Assembly: GCA_014706295.1 (NCBI GenBank) | Contig: JACSVZ010000004.1 | Location: 8,776,465-8,840,464 of the forward strand | DNA length: 64,000 nucleotides | Reading direction: 5' to 3' | Origin: Lycocorax pyrrhopterus obiensis | Lineage: Eukaryota; Chordata; Aves; Passeriformes; Paradisaeidae | In this document: positions 1 to 13,021 of the stretch, piece by piece | How the letters are laid out: each line of letters starts with the position of its first letter | How positions within the stretch are numbered: the stretch's first letter is position 1 | Position numbers and translations under genes: made by a program | Notes under the pieces: generated by a model | Databases searched by the model: none | Told to the model about the DNA's origin: nothing | What the model saw: only the letters and a program-made list of their open reading frames with translations

Positions 1-163
1 TTGTTCTCTTATTTATATCTAATATTGTTGCAAGTCCACGGGTGCTCACACCGGGCTGCTGTAACACCCAAGTAGGTCTCTTCTTATACCTAAACTGCTT
101 AACAGCCTTTTTAGGGTCAAGTCACATTGGTGATGTAATACAAAATTACAGCCTTCTATGTTT

Positions 164-212
164 AAAACAACAATAACAATAATAATAACAATAATAATAA
201 CAATAATAATAT
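164..212. repeat. (AAT/AAC)n microsatellite
   Basis: Alternating AAC and AAT triplets for about 49 bases, beginning after ATGTTT and ending at ATATTTTAAAG. The interruptions suggest an old, partly decayed array. Confidence 0.9.
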
Positions 213-3200
213 TTTAAAGTAGTTGCTTATTAAGGAGTATACTCTTTAATATCTGTACTTTTCTCTCTCCCCTTAAAGCAAAAGAATGTTAGCCCATCTC
301 TTCAGATGCCATAAACTTCAGTAAAATTTCTAATTTTCATCAGACATGCATCTGTTCTTTCCCTTTTTCCTACTTACGAGGGAAGATATTTATTCTAGCT
401 GTGCTCTCATATAATTACATTTTCCTGGTATTCAGTGGGTAACAGCAGCTGCCAATGTTCTGATCACTTAAAGTCATAAAATGTTCCATATGAGTTAATT
501 TCTGTAGTTAACTTACATGGTGATTTTGTAGTAATTCAAGACCTTATACTGTTTGCTGGTTTTATTTTCATTTGACTTCAGAAATCATCTTTTCATCTCT
601 ACTTTTGGTTGAATTGAAGAATAGCACATCAAGGGAACATAATCGTAAGAGCTTAAAAAAGCCCTAATCCTCCACTCTCCTGAGCCTTCTGTAGTTCTCT
701 CCCTACATTTTTGTACTATTTAGAAAAGAGCTGTGACTGATACTAAGCTTTTTGTGATTAGTGACATTCTCAAGTACTCATTGCTGCACTGATTGAATTT
801 TGTATTGTATTTGCCTTCCAGTAAAATGCAGTATTTCTAATGATTTTATAATTTATTACATTGGGGAAATGAGGTGAAACTTTGCTACAAGTTAATTAAC
901 ATGCGTAAAGAAAAGCTCTCAACATTTCTTTTTTTGGATGCAGAAGTTTTTTCATTTTATAAAGTAAACTTATAATGCAGTAGATGTTTCTAGATGTTTC
1001 TAAGAATCCTTTCTGTTTAAGGAGTATATTCTAAACTGAGATTTCCACAATTTTAAACCCCAAAGGAACCCTACAACCTCAGGAGCTGCGAGAGAGAAAT
1101 GGAAGAGAAAATGTTTGCAGAAGGTGGCATAAAACCAGAAGTTGGTTGGTGCATAAGCAGAAATGAAGTATTAAGTTGCCATCCAGAAGAAAGGGCACAT
1201 AAATGGCAATGTTTATGTGCACAGAGAAGTGTAGATATAGTTTTAGGAGAAAATGCTGTCTAGCTCTACAGGTGGGATTTATCTTGCCTGGCTCTGGCTG
1301 CCTAAAACAAGGCATCTGTTTAAACTGTTGTTTGGGCTCATGAAGCCGCAGGAGAGAATAAGGCATCTTTGGGGGAATGATTCATCTGCCTTGTTTCAGA
1401 CAAATACCCTAGGACGTTATGACTTGTCCTCTGGAGGTGTGACACGGTGCATTGATTAGAGAGCCAGACAGATAACTCAGCTTGGGCACAGAGCTGAAGT
1501 AGGGGGGAGTCATTCCAGCTGCATTAAAGTCGTGTTCCACCTCTCATTTTCTCTGCGAAGCTAACTCTGCAGTCAAGGGGATTTGTAGTTCTTCATTTTT
1601 ACAGTTACCACATGTGCTGTTGTCCAGGGTTTACACAGAATCATTTTTCCCTTGTGCTGTTGTTTTAGTTCAAGTAGTTGCTTTTACAATTGTCAAGTGC
1701 ACTAAAAAAAGTTACTTATACTGAGGTGATGCAGTGTATGATCTGTTACTGAATTTTGTTCAGTGTTATATAAATTAACACCTTGTGGTTTATATAATTA
1801 GCAAATGGAAATAGTAGGTATTTATTTTAATTCTAGAATAGCTGGAAAAGACTGTATTTGATTTGGTTCTTTCTAGACAAGCAGATAAAACTCTAACTGA
1901 AAACCATACTAACACAGCTTTGTTCCCCAGTGACAGTGTCTGCAAAAATATCCATTTGGTCTTTATCCTCGAACATCAAAATATCGTCTGAGGCTATTCA
2001 CTTGTCTATGGCCTCCATATGGCCTCCATAAATACTGTAACAATGAAGGGGAGAGAGGTCTCTGTCATGTTCCTAATGGATTAAGCATTTGATCTCAGTT
2101 TTTTGATGAGAAAGGTCGTGATTACTCAGATTGAACAGAAAGTCATTCTAAAGGTTACAGAACAGGAACCAAGTCTCAGCAATGACACAATAGTCTCTTT
2201 GGCCTTTATATAGTTTGTAATCATGCACTGCTTATTGACCTTTGCAGATTAAATTTTATTTTAAGTCTCAAAAATTAATACCTTCTTTTTATTATACAAA
2301 ACTGTCATAAATAGAAGACAGCACAAGTGTTACGCCTCACACAGTTTGCTGATACTGAAGGAAGCTTTCTTTTCCCTCCATCCTGCTGCTCTGCAGGCAG
2401 CTGTCAGCTTATTGTGGTGGGTCTGCTGAAGCCTTTCAGCCTCAGATGGGTGGGAGGGGACCTCAGTTCTGCTGCACTCTTTGAGTGCTGGTCTGTGTTC
2501 AGGATCCACAGCCCCTTCATCTCCATCCCATCTTCCTCGCCCGCCCGTGGCCTGCTCGGCCTCATCCCTTGTTTTTAGAGTGCCCCATTGGGATGGGAAC
2601 AGAGGAGTGAAGGCTGTGTGTTTTCAGCTCCTCCTCCCACCTTGCACCATGCGAAGGGCCTGGTCCATCTCCTCTAACACCACCGTAGGTACCAGTGGAG
2701 CTGCTGTTGGGTGTCCCCCTACCCCACCCTTTCTCCAAGGCAGACAATCCCTGCTCCCGCAGTCTCTGCCCCCAGGGAAAGCGCTGTAGTCCCTGGCAGT
2801 CTCGTGGCCTGTGCTGGGCTTGCTACAGCTGGTCCAAGCCTTCCCCATGTGCTGTCCCAGATGGGGGGACCCAAGCACTGAGCAGGAGGAGGTAAAACCC
2901 CTGCCCTGCCCTTAGCTGTGGCCAGGCTGCTGCTGCTGCTCTCTCCTGCCAGAGCACGCTGCTGGCTCGTGCTCTGCTCGCTGTTTGCTGCCAGGACCCT
3001 CAGCCTTTTCTGGGAACTGCTGAGCCCAACCACCTCGTTGTTTACCCACCTAATTGGCCACTTCTCCAGATGTAACATCCCAACTGGACAGAAGGAGTGG
3101 GCCAGCCTGTTCATTAGCTAATAAACTTTGATTTGTTTTCTCATATTAGCATTAAACTTGTGCAAGCCTTGTTTGACAGTGAAACCTCTTTCTTGCTTAT

Positions 3201-4567
3201 TCATCACTCCATTGTAAATGGCTGAAGTAACCCCCAGTTACAGGTGATTTGCTGATATTCTCACAGCCTCCTGACTCCCATGAGAATACGGTACAGGTGT
3301 TTTTGTTCTTTCCATGCCTATATCCACAGCCTGCTGCAGACACAGGATTTTCTCTTGCTCCTCTGACAAGAACAGATGAAAACTTTGCTTCTCAGCAAGA
3401 AGCTTTTCCTCAGTGTATGTTGATCATCACATTGCTGTGAGCAAAGTGAAATCAATAAGAATCCTCATCAATTTTGGTAAATCTCACTGGTTTCTTAAAA
3501 GCAATTTAAAAACTAACTGATTTTTTAGTCTTTAGTATTCGAGATTTGAAGTGGAAAAGCAGTTATTTGCATATTGAGAGGGTGCAGCATTTAACTATAA
3601 ATGGAAAGGAATGAATTGCTGATGATCACTGCTAGCATTTTTAGTTGTATTTTTGTGCTGAAGGCAGACTATGCTCATAACAAAAAAAGCTGAACTCAAA
3701 GTACTTTGCTTTCTCTTGAAATACAATGCTGTGTAATAATATCAGGGTTTTTTTGTCTAACTTTCTCATTTGGTTTTCTGAAACTTCAGAGACCATCAGA
3801 ACTGGAAGAATTTATTCAATAGAGCATCCTGTACTGAGGTTTTTAGTGCAGTGCTGCACATCCATATTGGTATAATCTAGAAGGGAATATCTAGATGAGG
3901 TTGTAAAACGGAATAATTGCAGTAGCTCAGAATAAAGCCATTGTTTTGTGAAATCACAATAAGCAAGGGCTGTATGATTTTCATGTGAAAATCAAGTCCC
4001 AAAGGTTGGTTGGAGGTAATATGGGGGCAGCCCCACCTCCTTCCCATCTATCACCAGAAGCCTTTTTTTGGAGGGGAAAGATGGCAATCCCAAAAGAAAA
4101 GCACTTTTTATACAACCACCTGCTCCTTCTGCAGAGAACTGACTCCTCTGTTATTTTATTGCTGTTACCCCCTTTCATCTAGAGATGGAAATCTTTTGAA
4201 CCCTCTGCTTGTATCCACAGATATTTACCAACTCTATTTTTTAGGCAAGGGATTTTTCAGAAAGCTCATAAATTCTGTCCAGTGCTTAACACGAGAATAT
4301 TCCTGTTAGATTTACTGGAGCTTTGGGATGCAAACACTTTACCTGTGTGGGAAAGTCAAGCAGGCTCCTTTGTCACAGAGCCCGAGATCATTTGAATAAT
4401 TTGCACAACCTTTTGGATGTTTGTGTGCCCCACGGGTTTTACATACATGACATAGTCTGGCTGTATTTGATGGGAGTGCCTGCTGAGGGCTGTAAGGTAC
4501 AAGAGTTATGGATGATAGTTAAAATAGTGCCTTAGAGCTGAGGAAGCTGAAGTCCTTTGTGAGCAGT
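213..4567. other. Noncoding DNA, left edge
   Basis: No exon, RNA gene or named repeat seen. Small tandem duplications occur at 985-1003 (TAGATGTTTC twice) and about 2008-2030 (ATGGCCTCCAT twice). The part 2340-3115 is richer in G and C and carries overlapping open frames of up to 131 codons on both strands, which have no recognisable domains and no splice framework. Confidence 0.6.
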
Positions 4568-4740
4568 TAATTAATTAAAGCTCAAACCAGTCCTATGAGA
4601 TGGCATTATCCCCTGTTTTACAGATGGTGGAACACAAAGGATAAGTGTTTTGTTCAAGGGTGGGTAGCCAGGCATTGTCAGATCAGAGATTAAACCCCAG
4701 ACCTCCTTTTTGTAGGACCGTGTTCTAATCCACTTTGTGC
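4568..4740 (-). mobile_element. MIR SINE relic
   Basis: The + strand shows the reverse complement of MIR in the right order: CCTATGAGATGG, CATTATCCCC, TTTTACAGATGGTGGAAC, then TTGTTCAAGGGT, a GATTAAACCCCAGACCTCC segment and CGTGTTCTAATCCACT. These correspond to the MIR core, the pol III B-box region and the tRNA-derived head. MIR is an ancient tRNA-derived SINE inactive since early amniote times, so the good match over about 170 bases is notable in a bird-like genome. Confidence 0.82.
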
Positions 4741-7072
4741 TTCTAGTGCTTTGAAATTTGCTGATACTTATTCTGTAAGGCAACTTTTTCATCTCATTTG
4801 ATCTTTGCTGTATGAGATGATCCTTGGGAAAAAATGGGGCATTCCATCGATCTGCTTTTGTTGTAAGTCTCCAAAAGGGATTAGGTTATAAATTCTGTCC
4901 CTTTAGTACTGTCCAGGCTAACTCCAAATGTAAGCACATCCTTTTCTCTCAGATCACAGTATTTTATGCTGGTGCTTTGCCTGTAAGAACTAGAACAAGA
5001 TTATAATGCCACGTTTTCTTCTTAGTGTGGCCATTAGGGATGGGGTGGGAGTGGGTGTTCTGTTGTTCATATAGAGACAGCGTCAATGAGGGAAGATGGG
5101 AACAGAAAGACTTTTGAGCCGTTCAAGTGTCATTTTAAGCAATGTTGCTACTTAAAACTCCTGCTCGTGGTTGTATAAAGAGTTCCTCCTGTTGGAGGTT
5201 GAATGATGTCAAAGACTTCATCTCTGTTTTGGCATGTGGTATCACACAGCAGCTGAGGCTCTTTGGTTTGTGGGATTTTTCCAAGTGAAGAGGGAGCACA
5301 TGTTCCAGTAGGAATTTCAGCACTGGCGTGTGTTTCCTCTGGAGGTGATGAGGATGTCATGTTGCGTCCGGAAGGCAATCTGGAATGCTGCCCTCATTGA
5401 ATTTCTTTGCAAGTCTCGGTGAATGAAATCATCTGCTTTCTGTCAAAGGATCTGAGGGGAAGGAAGAAAGATTTTTTTTTTTTTTTGAGTAACAAAGTAC
5501 TGTGTAGTAAACTCATTGACAAAATCCTTGTTTGGCTTTGTACTTGTTTTAAAAGCCTTCCTAAAAACCTTGTCTCTGAAGTAGTCTGCAGTAGGTTAAA
5601 GTATACTAAAGTATACTTCTGTGTGAAACTCCTCTAACTTAACTGAGTTTGCTGACAGCTGTCAGTCTAGTGCATCCACAGAACCAAAATAGCATCACTC
5701 CTGAGAATTCCACTGAGTGAGATAAGCCAATAGGGTCATCTGTGTTTTGCTTTTGTTTGGAAAGAAAATATTTGACAAATTTCCTTAAGCATTTGTCTTT
5801 GGGCGTTAGGAAATAACCTGAGGACTAGCGAAGATGGTATTTCCTGTTTTAGTGTAATTTATTGCATTTTATGTTACTTTTATGCACATCAGCTTTTGCA
5901 GAGTGTCTCAGTAAGGTGGACTGGAAAACAGCTGTGGTGATAGACTTGACAAAAGTTTTCACATGGATGGATGCAGTGTGTGAGGTGCCAAGCAGACAAA
6001 CACACACAATGGATGCAGACTCCTCACCCAGAAATGTGTGAAACTACACCTCATCACAACTTGTTTTCCCTTCAGAAAAGAAGGTGGGGTGATAATATCA
6101 GTCTGATGATGACAGTCCAAAAACTGAATCACTGAAGAGAATGGGGGTCAGGCAAAATTTAATGTAATCAAATACAACTTTTCCATAAAATCTCAGTTTT
6201 GAGTGGAAAACTGTAAACCAGCCCTATTAATAACCTGTGTGAAAGTAAGAAAAGATTGAGTGAGGAAGAAACTATGCAAAGAGAAAGTGAATTTAGCTCA
6301 GAGTTAGTGCTGGCTGCTGGCTTTCAGCAATTTATTAACATTTCAAGGTAGTATGGTCAATATTGTTGTTTTGAGGAGTGAAGAGTGAAAAAGGTGAGCA
6401 GCAGAGAAAGAAAGAAAGAAAAAGATTGTGTAATAACAAAATGCTAATGGGATAACATGGACACACAATAAGAGATCAGGGACTTTCCTGAAAGGTGTGA
6501 CAGCTTGCTGGTAGAAACAGGAACGTAACCTGGATTGCTTGCTCTCCCATGCAAAATGAAGACAGGAAGAGTTTGGTAGGGCATTTCCCATGTGGTTGGA
6601 AGTGTGAGGGGAAGGCTCATATTCACCCTCGCTTCGGTAGTGTTGGTCCCTCCCCCATCCTTTCTCCTTACTGTGATACTTCTGCTATCAGGTAAGTCTT
6701 TCCCTCTGCTGAGACAGGGTGTAAAGCTGGGAGCAGTAGGAGGTTTTATGTCTGGGCCCTGTGGTCTGGAATCACTCTGTTTGCTCAACTGCACACTCCC
6801 GTGCTCCAGTGAATCATGTCCCTCTCCTTTGAGATGACAGCTTGCTTTACAGAACAGGTTTCCTATTACAGAGCAGACATTAGTGGAGGTGAGGGAACGA
6901 GAAGCTCTGCTGCTGGGATCCTGATGGCCCTAACTGTGCCTGTTGCTTACCCTCGCTGATTTTGGAAATCGGCTGTTCTACCCTTCCCCCTCTGCATGTG
7001 CATCCTCTGACTCCTGAGATGAGTCACATCTCCCCTGCTTTCTTTAACTTTCATTCTTGCACTGTGTTCCCA
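4741..7072. other. Noncoding DNA between MIR relic and LTR copy 1
   Basis: AT-rich sequence with a T14-type run at 5471-5486 and a short GAAA run near 6408-6423. A 116-codon frame (6444-6794, - strand) is unrecognised and probably chance. Confidence 0.6.
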
Positions 7073-7076
7073 TAAC

Positions 7077-7513
7077 TGGTGCCTTGAGAGGCCACCTAAA
7101 ACAGAGACTAGACAGGAGTAAGGGAATAAAAGCAGGTATTTATTTGAAAGGCCTTCAAAGGTACCCCTGGGGAGCCAGAGGCCACTGCCAAGATGGACCC
7201 CAAGATGGACGATAGGTCACGAGTTCTTCACACTTTTATAGGTTTGGTTCATTTGCATACAGGGTTAATTCTCCAATTAAAACTTCAGTTAATGATGTAA
7301 TTTCCCCTCAGCTTGCCCCCCTCTCGGAGGCTTTTGGTTTATACTTTTTGGGCCTAGGACGGTCTGGGTGTCCTTGAAGAGCAGGCCCGGAGAGGCTTTG
7401 TTATGTCTACCCAGCATGAGAGAGCAGAAATTAACAGGCTACAAGAAACTTCAGAGTTACACACTGGGCAGCACAGGATTTGAAAAATATAAAAGTTAAA
7501 ACCTAAGGCATCA
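7077..7513 (-). mobile_element. Solo LTR of an endogenous retrovirus, copy 1 (437 bp)
   Basis: The element begins TGGTGCCTT and ends AAGGCATCA, an imperfect 9-bp inverted terminal repeat with the retroviral TG...CA ends. It is flanked by the 4-bp direct repeat TAAC (7073-7076 and 7514-7517), the target-site duplication. Read on the - strand it has U3-R-U5 order: an octamer ATGCAAAT (7251-7258), a TATAAAAG box (7233-7240), two CCATCTTG sites downstream (7189-7196 and 7201-7208), and an AATAAA signal (7139-7144) before the end. A second copy at 14020-14456 has the same length and order. Four-base duplications are typical of gammaretrovirus-like (class I) elements, so that class is inferred. No internal retroviral sequence adjoins it, so it is a solo LTR left by recombination. 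Confidence 0.88.
7233..7240 (-). promoter_or_regulatory. TATA box of solo LTR copy 1
   Basis: The - strand reads TATAAAAG followed by TGTG. It lies about 90 bases upstream of the AATAAA signal in the LTR sense direction, as expected for U3 promoter and R region. It is conserved in copy 2 at 14176-14183. Whether it is active is unknown. Confidence 0.6.
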
Positions 7514-8118
7514 TAACTACATGTTCTTTATCTTCCCCACCCTCCCATGAGCTCCAGCCTGAGGTGTAACCTTCTCTCTCTGCTCTCTGCCTCCTTCACC
7601 TCCATACCACATCCCCTCCCTGGGTAGCCTAGGAGCTTTTACCCTTCATCTCAATTTTTTCGTGCTCCACAGGCACACGTTGCCACAGCCCTGAGCAGAG
7701 AGCCTGATTCCTGCCTCTGTGCAGCAGGGGGAAACCAGCTGGCTTCACAGGGCTGAGCTGCCAGCTTCCATTTCCATGTGAGGCTGTAGCAGCAGCATCT
7801 CTATACCTTGCCTTATGTTCAGGATCTTGCAGGGGGCAAGGTAGACTTTGTGATTCCTTCTTATGTTTTGTGTATGGAAAAGTCAGGAACAGCCTGCACT
7901 GAAAATTATCAACATGCCACTCTAAGAAGGTTTACCTATCAGATTTTACCAAAGCTTAGTTTGATAATGATAAAAATGAACCTTTTCTAAACCTGTCTTA
8001 AATGAGCACTGGAAGTATCAGATTGCGAAATGATTTAAATCCTTTCTCTTCATCTGTTTTTTTTAATTTTTTTTTTTATTTTTCCTCTCGAGTGAGTGGG
8101 TTTGGTTTTCATGAAGGG

Positions 8119-8143
8119 TTTACCCCTTTCATGAAGGGGTAAA
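8119..8143. repeat. Perfect 10-bp inverted repeat with 5-base loop
   Basis: TTTACCCCTT and AAGGGGTAAA face each other around TCATG. The preceding bases also contain a direct repeat of TTTCATGAAGGG (8108-8119 and 8127-8138 region), so the hairpin may have arisen by a template-switch event. Confidence 0.85.
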
Positions 8144-11100
8144 ATTCTTGAAGTGTTTCAAGTCATTGATGCAAGGACTATTATATTGGGCAGACACAGG
8201 GCATGGGCAACAGTTTGCCCTCCAAAGCTGCTGTTGAATACTCAGAGACACACTAGGAGTCCTTGTGGTGTTACACACACATTTTGTGCTCTGTGCTTGC
8301 AGAGATTCCCCACACAAGATAACTTAACTTACCTGAGACTGGCTTTTGTTTGACTGCCTGTTAAAGGAATTTGTTATTTAAAAAAAATAATACTATTTTC
8401 TTTCCCTGATACTATACGATAATTAAACCCAGGCATTGTTTTTTCTTGTGTTCCTGCTGAAATGATTGGCACCAGAACGATAATTCTTGTATGTCTTGGG
8501 CTTTACAGTTGAGACCTGAGTTTTGTCAGAAGTTCTTAATTCCTGACTCTTCCCTCATAAGTAATTGGTGAGGTGTTGAGAGGCTTCCTGGTCCCTAATC
8601 AGACAAGTCCCATATTTTCAGGACCATTCAGTATCTAACAGTTCTCACTACAGACAATCAAATTATTGAATGGTGTTGCAATCATTTTAACAATTGAGTC
8701 ACGTAGTTGCTAGAATTTCACAATAGGTATTTAGTTCTCAAGCCATTAACAGGCAATGCCTGGAAATGAAACCAGCCTTCCCTTTTTGTTGTGTAGAATA
8801 CTTTTTGAAAGCAGCATATTCAAAGCTTTCTGCTTTTTATCTTAAATGTTAACTTGAATATGTTATGAAAGGTGAATACAATTACCTGTTGCTATTTTGC
8901 CTTCTAAGGCCAATGGGTTCTTCTTGCTTTTGCACTTCATTGCTAAAATTAATTTCTATTAAAGAAAATGAGTGTGAGCAGTGTATTAGGAATGGTGATA
9001 ACTTGCATGTGACAGAAGGAGTAACCTGAGCACAGACAAGCCACTGGATTGTCTGCCTAACATGACCCAGGGTGTGCATAACTCTTTGAGACATACAAGT
9101 CCAATGTACAACTTGAATTGGATATGAAGACCTGAGACAAAACCCTGTTATTGCAATGACTGAAGAGAAACCATGAAGCTTGAAATCCTCTGTAAAAACA
9201 ACAACTAAACTCCCGAGACCCCAGACTCTTCCCTTATCTCAGGCTGTGTTTTGCCAGTTCAGTTTTCCCCTGGACTCTTCCATTGTTACAGAGCAGGAGC
9301 AGAAGTTCTTCTCAAGGTGTTGCTGTTCCAGCTGCTACTGACATCCTGTTCTGCTAAAATGTGTGTGTCAAGTTTGTGAAAGATCAGATGAGTTGTTAGT
9401 TAACATGGGGCTTTCTCATTTTTCCCATTAGTGAAGGGTAGTATATTTGGATCTCTTTGTATGGAAATGAATCCATGTTCTATTTACAGCCATCTAGTAA
9501 AGACTCATATTATGAAGAGAAAATTGGTTTCTGGGTAGCCAGAAAGATTTAATTAAAAAACACGATATAAAATTAATGCAGCCTATCTTCAGCTTCGTTG
9601 CAATCTGAATAGCTGTAAACATGGGGCTCTGACTGGCTGTGCCAATGGATTCAGGGAATTTGTGTGTTGTGTCTGTTTTCCAAGTATTGACTGAGTTTTG
9701 AGTTATATGTCCAGATACTCTCATGAGAGCTGTTCCCATGCCTGAGGGCTAGAAGACTGGAATTCTTTTTTTCCTCCAATTTGCAGTGCCCTTTGGGGCC
9801 AACACACACTCATATATTCTTAGTATTGCAATTTTTTTCAGTTGTGCTTGTCTCTAAACACAACAGTAAATTGAGACATCTCTATTTTCAAGGGAAGTAT
9901 AATCTCCTGGAATGCATCTCATTTTGGGGGGCTGGCAGTGGCCCTTTCTCCATAGTAGCAGAGGGATGGTGGTGTCACAACTGCAGATTTCTTGCTCTTG
10001 GTATGTGAAAGTACTGAGGTTACCTTGGTTTTATTTGGTTTGATTTGGAACCAGGTCTTTGCTTTCTCCTTAGGGTTTTCATCTCAATGGGACCTCTGTG
10101 AGAAATGTTTTAACTCAGCTTTTATTATGTACCAAAGGGGCTGCTTCAACCTTTTATCAGTAGAAGCACTGCACATCAGACTTATTGAAGGCCTGTATTA
10201 AAAGTTTGTTTTCATTAAAGGTTTGTTTTTTCTTTCTTTTTTTTTTTTCCTGGTAGTGCTGACTATGCCTACATTTACACCTTCCAAATCCTATTTGCAA
10301 GGCTGGTTGTTTGGGGGTGTTTTTAATCTTAAGCTTTTACTGCTTTGCTAACTTTTAAAAGCTGTGTGTCATTCTGTTTGACAACTCTTCAGTCTCTGCG
10401 TGTCACCAAGTACTGTTTGAGTAGTAAATGATGGTTCCAAACGTAAGAGCTCCAAATTAATGACTAGTGTGAAGCAGCAGAATAATATCTAAAATGAATG
10501 AAAATATGTCTTGGATTGTCAAGGAGTGATTAAAGAAGTATTGAAATTATGTCCAAACGTGAAAGGAAGTGGAATAATTTGTTAGTGCTCTGTTCCCTGT
10601 TCAAAAATTTAACTTCTCTCAGCCTAATGAATGAGTGGTATCCTGGATACTCTGGTTTCAGTAGCAGTACCTCACGGGTAAGTGTGTGTTACTCACGATT
10701 TGTTTTGGTTTGGGTAAAGGTTAAAGCTGTTTGAGTATAAACTGACAGTGGGAAACTGATTCTCACCCCCACCCTCAGCCCCCAAGGCTGAGCTGTCAGT
10801 CAGGATCCGTGGTGAATGTCAGCATTTCAGGAGAGGTTCCATCTCAGGTGTGCTGTCACCAGAACTGCTCTTCTTGGTGAGCGCGAGGGTTTCGTGCTGT
10901 GTGTGCTCATCACCCGCGAAAAGTGGGGATTTTGGGGTGTCTGAGTGGATCTGGTTCTACTTGTGAGCACACAGTGTGTATTCAACAGCTGTCCTGTTAG
11001 ACACATTAATACAAGTCTGTGTAGAAAGCTGAATATATTTTAGCTGGCAATCAAAAAAATCAATCATGTTTGGCCTTATTTCTGATGGTTTTTTATGAGA

Positions 11101-13002
11101 TAGAGCTTTTCTTTTGCAACTTAGTCATCTTCTCACCTCACTTTTGTATTGCAGCTATCATGAATCCTTTCAGATTGAATTACTGTCTTCATTTTAAACA
11201 ACTGAAAGCATATTTCAACTTTTATGATTTGTTGAAGCAGACAATTGGCAGAGGGAAATTGAAGTTTTGGGCGTAAGTTAGAGGAAGTTGGCAGGCAGAA
11301 TGCTCCAGTGCAGAACCCAAAGCTGCAGTAGAGGTAAATATTCACAGAAAAATGTAAATGGATTGTTTGCTACTCTTCCGTTACATCAGTAAAGATTTAA
11401 TCAGCTTCAGGTGAGATTTTATCCGTTACAGTTTTAGAGTAGTGGTTTAAGTAATCAGGCAGGGCTGGAAATGAGATTTTAAACCTTTGATATTATAAGA
11501 TATTTCAGCCTTTCAGGCACAACATTTAATTATACCAGCCAGAGTTTGCTTTGGCTTTAATGAACAGTTGTGTCTGTGTAGACCAGGTGGGTTTAAAGGA
11601 GAGGAATTCACAGAACTGCCCCAAGCTGGAAGAGCACCTTCCATGGGAAAAACCCTTCAGCCTCCGTGGCCTGCACTTCAATCTGTGACTGAAAATCCTT
11701 AGTGTGAGGGACAGGAGTAAGTGATGTGGTGGTTCTGAGATGTGACCTGGGGTGAGGGTGTGGGAGGGAACAGCTCTGCTGGTGTCTGCTGAGTGCCCTT
11801 TAGCACCGGAGCCCTTTGGTGACCTTTGGCAAATCACATAAGCTGTCTGCACCTTGTCTTCTGTGCAAGGAGAATTTGCCTTCTTCACAGTAGTGTTTTG
11901 AGACCTAATTAAGATTTTCCAAGCGCTTCCAGAACCTCAGATGAAAGGCGTGCACAGAAAGCATTATAATTAACAGGAGCTTATCAGCTGAGCTTTACAG
12001 AATTAATTCTCACAAATATAAAACTAAATGCTTTGTAAGAAGCTTTTCTCTACGTTCTATCCCTAAAAAGCATCATTTGTGGATATGATATTTTAAGATA
12101 GTAAAAAGAAATGTTTATTTTCTTGTACTGGGATATTCTTCTGAGTGCTCTCATGCCATATTGTGTTAGGGATCTTGAGATTTGGGAGTGTGTGCATTGC
12201 TCCAGGATATATCTACATAAGGAGAAAAATTGATTAGACTGTGTTTGCAGATAGTTTCCCACTTCTGCTAGAAACATAGGATTGTTTTCAAATTATTTTC
12301 TATTTCTCGAAGACAAAACCCCAGCTAGTTAAAAATTAATCAACTTTACTGCTGCTTCCTATGGATTTTCTTTTTCAACATTTGGCATGTTCAAGTACTG
12401 CTGCTGCCAGAGGGAGAGGTGGAGCTGCTGATGACTTTTAAGGCCATTTTGTTACTCCATCTATATGGTAAATATAGGAGTGACTGGACCTACATCAGAA
12501 TCAGGATGGCTGCGTGACTGGTATTGGAAGGAAGTTGTGGCTCGTGCTGTACCAAGGGTCTGCTGCCAGTACTGGGTAGTTACAGCAAAGAAAAAGCAAG
12601 GAACAGGAGTGGTGGATGCAGCCCTACTGCTCCATAGTGCAGCCTAATGAGTACTGAGTGTTCGTGTATCAGTGAGCTCACAGTGATTCTTACCCTTACT
12701 TTAATGTTAGCACAAGGCCCAGTTCCTGCTCTAGAAAAACATGGAATTTTATAGATTGGGCCCAATCCATGATGACTATGATTAGGATTTTTTTACTCTC
12801 TGGAATTTAAACCATAAACATTTTGCTTCCAGAATGGATCTGATCTGCAAGTGTTTTCAGGGAACATGCAATAGAATCGTGTTTAATGATCTGGGTGGTC
12901 TGCTGGGCAGGGCTGTTTTGTGTTTGTCTGTAAAATCTGTCACCAGCCGTTCTTCCACAGTAGTCTGTTGTCTGGTAGGAAATGTATGTCAAGCAGAATC
13001 AA

Positions 13003-13021
13003 TATTATTATTATTATTATT
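13003..13021. repeat. (ATT)n microsatellite
   Basis: Six uninterrupted ATT units. A similar short TTA run lies at 17111-17127, and an AAAT run at 45886-45901. Confidence 0.85.
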
